Of a stretch of 64,000 nucleotides of DNA, positions 35,060 through 47,051 are shown in pieces. Under the pieces are notes generated by a model. The model worked only from the letters and a program-made list of their open reading frames with translations. It did no database searches and was not told where the DNA came from. Numbering within the stretch: the stretch's first letter is position 1; every line of letters starts with the position of its first letter. This DNA comes from Sindora glabra (lineage: Eukaryota; Streptophyta; Magnoliopsida; Fabales; Fabaceae), in assembly GCA_020226215.1 (NCBI GenBank), contig CM035234.1, positions 16,644,713 to 16,708,712 on the forward strand. Reading direction: 5' to 3'. Position numbers and translations under genes: made by a program.

Positions 35060-37056
35060 TAAGCTTTATTCTAGTCTTCCATGATCACCACATTGGTTAG
35101 ATGTTGGAATTGATTCAACCTCTCCACTTTTATCTGCGATCTTGTCTCTTGCCTTAGGTTTAGTGATTTTGCTAAGACATGTGCCCAAGATGGCTAAAAT
35201 AGTTCTCTTAGTCCTGGTCTATTTAGAGTTTGAAAATTCAATTGTGTCTGAAGTTTTAGGACAAAAAGAGCCACTTTGTCTACTGTTAAGACTAGAAAAT
35301 CTTGAAGATCTTATACTATTATCACCAATATTGCATTTGTCCAAGCACTCCTCAATTTTGGGTTTATCCAATATGGATAATTAAGAGGATTCAGGGGGCT
35401 GTCTCCTAGCATTCTTCTTTCGATTAGCATTAGTCTCCCTCTAAACACCACCCTCCAGTTCTCTAGAGGTTGATGTTGAACTGTTGGCATATTGACACTA
35501 GCTTCTGAATGACTCTAGATAGGTGGTTGAAAAGGAGTGTTTCTCAATCTCCATTCCCTCCTTTCTCTACTCAATCTTTCCTTTTGGTTTGTTGTCATGT
35601 TGGTATAATGGGATCTTTAAGGGAATTGGCAGTTCATGGTTAATAAAGGAATCACTAACTTGGTTAGATTTGTGCCATAAATGCATCTCGTTTGGCATTT
35701 CTTCAGTAGTATTTAAATCTACCATTATATCAAAGTTTTGATCTTGCAAGGACAAGTATCCTACTTTAGTGCTTGGTTAAATGGTTAGTTCATTATGTTG
35801 ATTCTTAGAGGTATCCTCTTTCATAGTCCTTTCATTAGAAGTGATTAATCTCTGGGTAGTATAGAGTAATTTCTTAGGAACCTAAGATTGTTTTTATCTT
35901 TTATAGACTATGTTTAACTCTTTTCCAAAATGTTTCTTACTAAATTTGAAGGCACGCTAGTCCTTCCATTCTATCCATTTTTAATTAGAGTTTCTCTAAT
36001 AGACTTTAGTTTAGTTCTTTTCTGTAAAACAATCAACTACCCTCCTCCATATTATTATCTTTTATATTTGCAGCTGAAAAGAGATACTTAGGAATGAGTG
36101 GTATTGTCGGGGGATTCATTGTCCTCAAGATTTATCTGGACAAAGATCTTGTTTACAAGAACATAGACATACTTTTTCTACAATAACACCACAAGTTTGG
36201 CAGAAGGAATGGAGACTTTCATATTGAATATCTTGCTTAATATGTCCTATACAAAGCCTTTTAGGAAAAGGTTTTTCTAAATCAAGTTGTACATAAAATC
36301 TTGCATACCTTCCTTTTCTTTCTACTATTGTGTTGGTGTCAATTCTTAATACTAGACCTATTTTAGAAGCAATTTCCATAAGAACCAAAGAGTCATAGTA
36401 TTCTACTGGTAGTCTAGGAAAGCAAACCCATACAACCATTAAGTGAAGAGTTGCTTTAGACATTTTAAAATATAGGCTCCATCTTCTGATTGTAAGGAAA
36501 TGTCCAACAACAAACCATGGACCACCTTTTAAAATCTCTTGTAAATCTTCTTCAATAGCAAATCTAGTTATAAAGTAACTTGTCCTAGAACCATGGTTTC
36601 AAGAGTTTCTATTCAAGATAAGTGAAACTTATATTTTTCACGAAAACTCTAACGATCAAGGAAGTTTTCCATTTTTTTTTATTTGGTCTCTTGCTCTTTT
36701 GAAAGTTGAACTCTGATTTCATATTTGTCCAAAGGCTCCTTATCTATGTCTTTATTTGCTAACCAATCCATTCCTTCATCTTTCTTATGAAAGAAGGCTT
36801 GTTGATAACTCCCAGGAAGATGTCCTATCAGAACATTTCTATATAAGAATGGCTTTCTTTCAGTACTAGCTAGCATTGATGGGATTTTATCAGGAATAGG
36901 ATGATTTCCATTCTGAATATGATTTCTTTTCACTTTTTTGATAGATCGTTGAAAAGTATCTTCTTCTTCTTTTGATCTTTCTTCTATTGTAGGCATTTGG
37001 TTATTGTACATGTTTGTAGGAAAATTCCAAAGCAAAGCATTCCACTTAGAAGGCAA
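35060..37056 (-). pseudogene. LINE ORF1 remnant with DUF4283 and zinc-knuckle region
   Basis: The N-terminal frame 37056-36679 (MPSKWNALLWNF..., 125 aa) stays open, then breaks. The part at 36463-36125 reads VVWVCFPRLPVEYYDSLVLM, then VLRIDTNTIVERKGRYARFY and VQLDLEKPFPKR, which is the classic plant LINE ORF1 block. It ends in CQTCGVIVEKVC, a zinc knuckle in which the His is now Glu. A Ser/Pro-rich C-terminal region down to about 35060 is broken by stops. Confidence 0.8.
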
Positions 37057-37060
37057 AATT

Positions 37061-38480
37061 TATGAAAGGCATCGAATTAAAATTTATTAAGAATTTATAT
37101 CAATATTTGATAATTTTATATGAACATTTGACAATTTTTTAAAGGATTAAAAAAATTGTTTTTTTAAAAAATAAAGAATCTTATGGGCTATTTTAAAATT
37201 TTTAAAATTTTTGAGATGATCCATAGCGTTGCCCTACTTGAATGTAAATGTACAAAACTAAAAAAAAAAAGAAAAATGGGTTAATTCACTTGCGCATGCG
37301 TGAGCTGTCGACCCCTTTAAATTAATTTATTTTAACTAGTATTTAAATAAATTTATTTTTGAGATATTTAACTCTATTTTAAAATAATCCAAAATAATCT
37401 ATTAATCAATGTATTCCATAAAAATTAGGTGAGATTTTTAATTATAATTTATATGTGTATTATTTTTTAATTCAATATAATTATTAATTAAAAAATATTA
37501 ACAATAATTTTGAAACTGCTATTAATTAATATATATTACTAATGAAATTATATTTTTTATTTTTATTTTTAATAATATTATAAATGATAATGCATTTTAT
37601 AATAGAACTGTATTTAATATTTTATTTTTATTTTAATAAAGTATTTAATATGGTTACTTAGGGATATATATTTTATACTAGGCTACTATTAGCATTTGAC
37701 TTATTAATTAATTAAAAAATAATATACTTGTAAAATTACAATTGAAAATTTAATAACAAATACTTGTAAAAATTTACTTAAATTTTTTCTATCATTTATA
37801 TATGAAAATTGTAAAAATTAAAAGTAATGATTTTTAAAATATAATATAAAAAAAATTACGAAATAGCTTGTGGAAAAATCTGGCATATGAGAGTAATATT
37901 ATAAATATACACTTGATCAATACACAATGCATATAATATAATATAATATAATTGGATCGCTAATCTCCTTTAAAAGAGAGAATATCAATCTAATTTCTAC
38001 AATTTTTTATAATAGCACTGTTATATGCATATGATAAAATTTAAAATTAGGTGTTTAATATAAATTAAAGGTTATAATTAATAAAAATAATAAAATAAAT
38101 TTATAAAATTTAATTTAATTGATATAAAATATTTAAAATAATATTATTTAATACTTATAATATTTTTATTTTTATATGAATCTTGTAATATTGTAATTTC
38201 TTCCATCAAATTTACAATTTTTTATAAAGTTATTCAAATTTTCGTATCATAAATTTCACAATTCATTTGATAGAATTTATAAAAAAAATTAAAATTTATA
38301 TGAAAATTAATATTTATGATTTTTATTAGTTACAAAAAATTATAAACTTTATATCAAAACAATTTTCACGAACAAATTTCATAAAATTCGCAAGAGAATG
38401 TACACATACTACTCAGAACTAAGGCAAGGTAATACCGAATAATTATCCAATATAATTTAATATAAATATACAATACAATT
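37061..38480. other. AT-rich intergenic DNA, no gene seen
   Basis: It includes the region just 5' of the minus-strand LINE and long A/T-only stretches. No ORF, RNA gene or organised repeat is recognised. Confidence 0.5.
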
Positions 38481-38489
38481 TTCCGTAAC

Positions 38490-38680
38490 TGTTTGGGACA
38501 AGAGGCTAATTTTCGCCGTTGTCGTAATTCAAGGCATGAAAATTTGGTCTCATGTGGGGCCGTCGGGGCCCACTACCTGTGCCTGAGTGCCTCGTAGCTG
38601 CCACTCTAGAAATGACAAAACAACCGTATTTGGAACTCAATTCGTAACATTTCTTCACCGGAAAAGTATTCCATGAGAAT
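38490..38680. other. Isolated GC-richer block of unknown origin
   Basis: Against very AT-rich flanks this block has GGGGCCGTCGGGGCCCAC and several CG sites (CGCCGTTGTCG, CCGGAAAAG). No frame gives a recognisable protein. It may be an LTR or MITE fragment or a relic of a gene. Confidence 0.3.
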
Positions 38681-38699
38681 TCCAGAATAATAATTCATT

Positions 38700-41600
38700 T
38701 GACAGTGTTTTTAATTATGAATTTTTATTTGTGTTATTTAATAACTTACATAATTTTTTTACAATAACTTACATAATTAATTCTATATTTTATAATTTAT
38801 AGTATTTATAAAACATATATATTCAAAAATTAAAAATATTTAGATCTTAATCTTACAAATGTGAAGCTCTTATATTTTTTAAATCTTTCTTTCCTGCTAT
38901 TTATTTAAAACAAGTTATACACTTGAGCGCTGCACAGAAACAAATTAAATATTTTATTTTACTTATTTTTTATTTTATATTTTTCAAATTATATGATATT
39001 ATTTTTTATTCTTAATTTTAATGCAATAAGATTATTTATAGGCTTTTATAAAAAATTTGTGTATTATTTCTTTTACTACACTAACACTTTTATTTTTTAG
39101 ATACACATTAAATTGCAATTACATTAAATATTTGTGTTTTATTTACAAAGAATTTATGTATTTCTATCTCTATACTTTTATTTCGAGATAAAAATAGTAA
39201 TTTACCTAAATTTCAAACAGTTCCCTATTATCTCCCAAATCAAAAAGTGAGTAAAAAGATTCAAAAAGAAAAATAGGCCTATCTAGGATACCTTTACTTG
39301 CTCAATTTTTCACGGAACTCTTCGTTGTTCACCTTACTTTACCTATCCTTTATTTTTCAACTTTCCCCTTGCGCTCTCTGTCTCACCTCATCTCACCAAG
39401 CATTAACAACAAATTCATCATCTTCATCAATTGATGGCAACAATGAAGCAAAGGCCTGAGTAAAATGTAACAGCTACATTTTTGTCTCTCACATTTTGTA
39501 ATTGCAGTACACTTTATATTTTTCTATTTATATGAGACTAAAAATTGAGCAAATTTTTATGGATATCAAATTGTAACATTGGATAATTGGATCCTTAGAG
39601 TGATCACACTTAATTTTAGGAGCAATGTTTATGTGCTTTCTTGTGCAAGAGGTATAGTACCATAGCACAAATCTTTTTCTTGTAACCATACAAAATAAAA
39701 TTGTTTCCTACAAATGTAAGAATTTGTCATTACAATCATATGATTTTGTCAAAATTTGGTCAATTGCATTTGTTCAACCTCTTGTTCTTCATCGCATGTA
39801 TAGTTCAATATTAACTCTATAGTTTTACTTTTTTTTTTCTAAAATCTATTGAGGATGAACAATTTTGATTAATGTTACGAACCACTTAATCGTAACTAAT
39901 ATGGAATTTATTTCTCAATTTCCACCAACTTTTACTAATCTTAAATTTAGTATTATCACGTAAATTTTTAGAAAACAACTTATTTTATAAAGATTTTCAA
40001 ATATTTACAATCAAAGTTTATACTGAATCATGTTTCAAAACTATTTACAAGGCCTAAGCATTTATAAGTACATGTTATCATAGATTATGACTGCGCAACA
40101 CAAGGTTTCAAAGAGATTTTTACTCCTAAGCTACTGATGGAGGTGGAGGAACTTCAACATGTATATTTGAATAACAACTAAAATGAATGAATCAATGACT
40201 CAATAAATAAATAATTTACTTATCTAAAAAGATATGAATATTTAATTAAGGGCTTATATTATCCTTTCGCATCATGTCAACATATATTCAAACACAAATA
40301 TCACCATCATAGTAAAAGCAATTATGGAGAATAACTATCAATAACGACAAGAGAAAATAATAGTTCTCTTTATACCTCTTAGTCAACATTATCTTTTCAC
40401 ATATCCAATTTTGTTCCTTTGAGAATTTCCCATATCTTCTTACAACCATTTCTTGAAATCTGGCATTATTTCACAGTTTCATCATATTATTTCCCTCAAT
40501 TACATTTCCATATAGTCTCACATCCCTATTTAGGATCTCAACATCAATAATACATATACATTCATTTTTAAAAGTTAACTCAGTACCTTTATAATTTATA
40601 TAACATGTATTACCATATTATATTGACATATATATTAAATGTGGAAAATAAGATGGATATTCAAATATGGTACATAAGGTTCTAGAGGCAAAACTTGAAG
40701 TCAATACTCAATTAGCATATTTGAGCATGCACATCTAAAGGCAACCACTTTTTGATGTATTTAACTATGATAGTCAAATATAACCAATTGGGAACACTTC
40801 CTAAAATTATATTTGGTTACCATTTTCAAATATCGCCTACATTTTTCTATCTTTTTCATTGAATTTCACTATACAATTGGTAATTTGTTCAACAATCTTT
40901 ACTAAGCATAACCATGACTCAAAATTTTCCAACAAGACAACATTTATAAATAACTTCCAACTTAAATATAGTAAAAGCTCTAATCTAACATCAATTTTCC
41001 ATGTTCAACCATTCAATTTCACAAACATACAAAATATAGACCAAAGTAGCTTAAATACTACAGTTTTAACATCATAAGTAGATTATTTACTTATTTGTGT
41101 ATTGGAAAATATTAGAGAAGATTAGATGAATGAATATTTGGACTTACTTACCATAAAAACAAGGATCATTAACTTGAATTCCTAATTTTTTCATTCTAAC
41201 CCAAATTCCATCAAACTCTTAACCAAAACTTAGAAATTAGCAAAATTACCTTAGGTTATTTGAAGTTTGTGAGTGATTCCTTGAATCCTTAAGTCAGTTA
41301 TTGCTACTAATTTGAGGAATATGAAGTCAGCTAAATAGAAGAGAAAAATGTTTGCTATTTTGGTTGAAGACGAGAAATAATAGCTTTTGGGCTTTTAAGG
41401 AAAAATAACATTTCTGTAATTTGAAGAGTGTTTTTTAGGCAAAATGGAAAAATAGATCTCTAAATTTTTTCCATAGACTTTTATTTCATTCTAATGTTAC
41501 ACTAACACCTATTTAATTTTATTTTTTTATGCATATCATGAAATTCATATCCTAAGCATGTCCATAATAACTAATTAATTGCCATGTGTGTATTAATATT

Positions 41601-43000
41601 AATCATAATAAATAATATATATCCTAATTTTTTAAAAGGTCTAATTGTTAAAATACCTAATTATTGAATTAAATCTACTTGTTTAATTATAAAATTGCAT
41701 TAAGCTTGTCACTTAGTCTTATTATATATTAATATAAGGATGCATGATATAAATATTTAATTAAATGTAAACCAAAAAATTATTTAATGTAATTATTTTT
41801 ACCATTACCTTAGATTGTGACCTTTTCCACATATAAATATATGAAAACTTTAAATACATTTGTGTTAGATAATCAAATTTTAGCATTCCCAAATTTTGGT
41901 ACAAATTATTTAACAATTGTTGATGTTAGAATCAAAATAAATTGGTAGATTTTTTATCCAAGTCTTCTCCTATAAGTGCTTCTAATAAAATACACCATAG
42001 TATAATTTTAATTGTCATTCCCTTGCAATTTTAAGTTGTCATCATCAAACATATATTACACATATAACAATTATTTGTTATAACTTGTCTAACCCTTTAT
42101 ATTGTAGCTTTATAACTTTTCTTTTTACTAGTTCACGTCATATCGACATTTCTTTAACAGGAAACACACCTTTGAGTAGTCATATAATCAACTACATCAA
42201 GAATTTATAAGTATACTCATATTTTATAAATTGATATCACACGTAATAGTTTTGATATATAACTATAGTTTATAGTACCTATCAACTATGTATTCTTTTC
42301 AAATCTGTCTTCAAGTTATTAAATTTGTGTTTAGGTAAATCTTGTCCTTATACTTTCTTCAATATAGTCAATGCATAAATCTTGATTACATATTTATGGT
42401 TAATAAACTTGTATTCTGCCTTGTTTGTTACCACTTCAAAATTCATAATTGAATAAATATGATCTTTTTGCAATGTTTGCATGGAACGTGAGCAAATCTA
42501 TTTTTAGTTGTTGCAAGAATATAATTATTATGCATTTGATAACAATATGTTAGTATATACAACAAGCTAAATTAATAATAGTAATTAGATAATGTTCAAC
42601 TAACATTTTCATTGAGAAATATTATATCAATACCTATGAGTTCATTATTTGATTTGAAATTAATAATATTCTATAGTCAATTAATTCTAATTTTGATTTT
42701 CTATTAATATTGCTCACCATTAATCTCATAGCAATAATCAAACGTGTTAAAAGTTCTTGATATTTTGAAGGATAATATTTGTGACAAAGTTGCATTGGTT
42801 TTAACTTTTGACTATAGTATTTATAGATTATAAGATGTCTTCACAACTTTTAGACATTACTATAAAATGTATCAACTTCTCTCAATTATCTCATTGTCAC
42901 ATTTAATATTCCTAATATTTAATTATTAGCAACTTCTTTACATTGACTTTTCATAATCCCTTAGTTGCAACTTCAACTATTTTAATCATCAAATTTAAGA
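38700..43000. other. Long non-coding AT-rich stretch, no gene supported
   Basis: A pyrimidine-rich leader-like patch occurs at 39340-39420 followed by ATGGCAACAATGAAG, but the frame stops after ten codons. Short ORFs such as 40859-41077 are composed of Asn/Ser/Thr/Phe/Ile with no domain. Decayed retrotransposon DNA is likely but not provable by eye. Confidence 0.45.
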
Positions 43001-43142
43001 AGATTTATAAAACTTAGATTATAACCAATTAAATTAATGTAATTATTAATTAAAGTTGTATTTAACTAATTCGAGATTAATTGATTTTATTATCTTTTAT
43101 CATTATCCCAATTAATTAAATATTTAAATTATTAATTAACCA

Positions 43143-43620
43143 TCTTCTAACCATATTTATTATTTTGTTAACAAAGTAATTTTGATATAGTCAATCAAAT
43201 ATTTTAATTATTATTTGATTATCTTCTAATCTTTTTATCTAATTTTATTAATCAAGTGATTTTGATAATATTACTAACAATGATAATATTACTAACAAGT
43301 ACATGCAAATTTTGTTCTATTTTAGACATATGTCAACATATATTATTAATTGATCCTCCTCTAATCTTATCTATTAATTTTATTAATCAAGTAGTTTTAA
43401 TAATATTATTGATAGGTTCATACAAACTTATACTTCTACAATATTTTTTATTGTTATCTTAATTGATTTTACATCTAAATTGTTAGATGATCACCTTCGA
43501 ATCTTATTTATTAATTTAATTAACTAAGGAATTTTATGTAATTAATGAAATATTTTAATTATTATTTAATCATATTCTATTCTCGTTTATTAGTTTTATT
43601 AAGCAAGTAATATTATTAAT
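43143..43620. repeat. Degenerate tandem repeat, five units
   Basis: A segment like CTTCTAATCTTATTTATTAA, then TTTTATTAATCAAGTNATTTT, recurs at about 43143, 43222, 43352, 43489 and 43567, spaced 78-137 bp. The copies are diverged and fully AT-rich. Confidence 0.55.
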
Positions 43621-44099
43621 AAGTGCATATAAATTTTATACTATTATAAATGTGTCAATATATAGAGCTTGCGTTCTTTCCATTTTGTAAATATAATAAA
43701 TAGATAATAGATATAATAGATTATAGATAAATAGATAGATATTTTTTAAACTTAAAAATTATTTAAAAATATCAAAAAAGAACAGGAAGTTACTAACTAC
43801 CTGTAAAAAGTTATGTCTGAAATGTAACTATCACTTTTTCAAAATGATTGAAACTAAAACTGTCATATAGTCCGGTTTAGATCTCCCATTTTCAAGAACA
43901 AAAATTAAGAGTATGAATTAAAAAAAATACTAGACAAGAAACCATTTTTACATCAAAATGGTGAATTCCATAAAAAAATATGAATTTTAAAATAGAAAAT
44001 TATACATTTTATCTTTACTAAAATAGAAGAAATCAATGAGTGAGAAATCAAGCAAAATTTTTATTAAAATAGTGCACCCAGTAAAAAAATGTAAACTTT

Positions 44100-46790
44100 A
44101 TAGTAAAAAGGTAACAGAAGAAAAGAGCAAGAAGTGAACCAAGACAAGACCTATCTCTTACTGAACTTTATGGATAGGAGAATGAAACAAAGTTGAAAAA
44201 ATGGGCTCTCTTGAAAGAGACCCTAGTTAGGGCAAAGCAATAGTTATGAGGCTATTGATTAAGATTATTTAGTGGTTAGTTATGGGTAAAGGAAAAGAGA
44301 TCAAGGAGTTGCTTTATTTAATAAGTTGCAATTAGGAAAGGACGACATGGAAGTTAGCAATCATAAGGCTTTCATTAATTGATGTAATAGTTATATTAGT
44401 TAGAAGAACAAAAACTTGTCTTTCTCTCAAATAGGGCACAAGGGTTAAAAGTGGATTTCAATGTAATAACCACTGACAAAAGCTATCATAAGGTCGAAAA
44501 TAAGTAATGAAAATTCCAATTTAAAGTGATGAACAATTCACTAATTAAGCTAAGCCTTTGTGAGCGAAGGATTAGGCACAAAGTCAATTTTGACTAGTAA
44601 CACTTTTAGAGTCACATGTACTTCCTTGCATTCCTAATCCCCTTAGTATCCCTGGGAAGTAACAAAACTATACATCGCTCATGCTCATCTTATTTTGAAT
44701 TTCACCTTTTATTCATTGTCCTACACCTTTTAGTCATTCCCCTAAAAGGACAAAATCATTTAATAGCAATTGAATAATTGAATATAGGATTGAAAAGGCT
44801 TAAATAAAATAGATAGTCATTTGAAAAACAAGAACAAGATTGATGCGCTAGTGCTCAATCCCAGTGTTAGCACACAACATCAATCATTTTCGCCTGTGCT
44901 AATGAAGTTTTCTTGCTAGGACTCGCACTCGCACTATACATTATAAAGGAAACTAGGCAAGATGTAACATAACTCCAAACAAGAAGGCAAAACGAGGGCA
45001 ATCACATCATTACCTCACTCAATCCCAACTAGATTGAAGGCTTACAAAGATGTAATAGAGTCATATGTCATTTTCCTCCCAAGATAACTTCAAAGATTTA
45101 GAACATCCCTTCTTTCAGTTGAACTTGTTAAAAATCCTTTTGTAACTCGCCATTGCTCAGATTCTATTAGCACTAATATTCTATTGGTTGAAAGCTAATT
45201 TGCTTTCTTTAAAAAGCTTGTTGCAACAAGTTCAGGTTACTTTAATCCTACTCCTATTTTCATGAGTTTAGTAGCTTTTTAATCGTTGATGATGAAGATA
45301 CTTCTGTTTTAGCTCTTGTTGGCTAAAAAAAAAAAAGGAAGAAGCATTCTTGATTATTTTAAGCAACTAGCTTATATTAATTCTTTATTGCTAAAGAGAT
45401 TCTTTCTTTCTTCCTTACTTAAGTCTCTTTCTTTTGCCCTAGGCCTCTAGCCATAAATCTACTAGATGGAGGTAGCTAATTGCATAAGGCACTTTAACTT
45501 AATAATTACATTAGCTTTTAAGCAATTATGACATAAAGAACTTGAACTCAATTGAAAGCATTTTTCTAAAAATCTACATTGAACTGGAGATTCATTCTTG
45601 TTCTCCCTGTTTAATGCATACCATAATAACATAGAAAAGGGATTTTATCCTTATGCCATATCACCTCCAAAGGCAATACTTGATGGTCTTTTTAACTAAA
45701 ATATGCATATAAGAGAAAGCACTCTTTCTCCTTTCATCAAATCATAAATGAAGAGGTTATGATCTAATGTTACTAATAACAAGTAAGACCCAAGTTCTCA
45801 ATATGATTGGGGAAAGTCAAGACGAAATCAAACAAGAAGAGGTTAGAAAGGGTTTCTCGATCTTATTCTACCCAATCCATTTGGTTAAGGTGAGATTGAA
45901 TCTCTCAATCTTTATTTGAATAGAAACCCTCGATGCTCATTTTTTTTTTTCATATCTATATTAATTGAGTCAACAAGGCAAGCATAAACTTATTTTTCTA
46001 CATGCAAAATTGAAACGAATCCTACCCTTACGAAGAAAAGAGTTTGCTAAGCTTTCTAATCATTATTCCAATTCCTTGACTTAAGTTGAGGTTGCTTCTG
46101 AATGCAATTGCAACTATTATTCATATCATCCACTTTCAAATTCGGTACTTTTTGAATCTAGTGCACAAGTCAAGGATCTTTCTCCCTAACATTCTATCTA
46201 GAAAAGGGCATTTCCACACCCTACTAGTTCACTCTCTATGGAACCATTCTTCGAGAAAGGCACAGGCATACTTCACGTTTCATTTTCTATTTATTACAAC
46301 ATTATCCCTTCAAAAATCACAATTTCTACTTTCTTATTTGGACTCAAGGTATTCCACCCACGTAAAACTTGGCTTGATAGGAGAAATCTTGAACTGGCCG
46401 AGAATCATAGTCTTTCATTTTTCTCCTACCCCTATAGATAAGATACAAAGACGGGGCTTCCTTCATTGCTGGAACCTGGCCCATTTGAGTTTTTATTAAA
46501 AGGCCAATTTGAATGCTTAGAAACTTCAGTTAATTCCCTTAGCACTTTATACATTTCAAGTGATTCAATGAGAAACTTAGCTTACAACCTATACTCAAAA
46601 TCGATCTTCCAAGGTAAAGGCTGACATTAAACAAGAATTGTGTCAGAGAAAGAGTGATTTTCCTAACCTAACTACGGATATGCAATGACTCTCCCCCATA
46701 ATACATCCCAATAGAGATATATTTATTTAATACTTGATGGGTAGCACCTTTCATACTTGGTTCCGCGACATGTATTCCTTCTTAGAAGTA
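44100..46790. other. Compositionally distinct block, possibly a decayed organelle (mitochondrial) insertion
   Basis: This block is clearly less AT-rich than both flanks. It has long stretches free of A/T runs and a texture (CCCTTAGTATCC, TTCGAGAAAGGCACAGG, CAAAGACGGGGCTTCC) like plant mitochondrial intergenic DNA. Two overlapping open frames at 46086-46499 and 46238-46441 have no family resemblance. No known mitochondrial gene was recognised, so this rests on composition alone. A decayed retrotransposon is the main alternative. Confidence 0.28.
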
Positions 46791-46891
46791 TAGATAGGCT
46801 TCTCCTTGATTGTGTATAGAGCATTAAGGTAGTTAGTGGTGAGGGATTTAGGTAGAATGTTGGAAGTTTGAACCTCCTTGCTATCAATGTA

Positions 46892-46895
<4 letters not shown>

Positions 46896-46934
<39 letters not shown>
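46896..46934. repeat. (AT)n microsatellite
   Basis: A pure AT run about 120 bases downstream of the SDR gene C stop codon. Confidence 0.95.
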
Positions 46935-46938
<4 letters not shown>

Positions 46939-47051
46939 TTATACATCAATTATTGTACATTCAGCTATTATATACCCAAATTTGAAGTAACTTCATACAC
47001 ATTATATTTGTATTTTGCTCTATCATATAAACTCAAAGAACTAATCATTAA

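Larger units (their letters stand above)
30700..37060 (-). mobile_element. Near full-length plant L1-type LINE, minus strand
   Basis: Read on the minus strand, ORF1 begins near 37056. The endonuclease begins near 34840, reverse transcriptase occupies about 33800-32400, the zinc-binding domain 31849-31661, and RNase H about 31260-31000. Stops and frameshifts are many, but fewer than in the plus-strand LINE, and key motifs survive. It belongs to a different lineage from its neighbour, since the two do not align closely in ORF1. The ends were placed by coding content; no target duplication was confirmed. Confidence 0.82.

Noticed and set aside
35142..35384. 80-aa plus-strand ORF within the minus-strand LINE
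   Set aside because: It is the antisense of the LINE ORF1 C-terminal region.
40859..41077. 72-aa ORF rich in Asn, Thr, Phe and Ile
   Set aside because: Composition follows the AT-rich DNA and there is no family similarity.
46086..46499. 137-aa plus-strand ORF
   Set aside because: No domain, no splice context, and a second frame is open in the same place; not supported as a gene.
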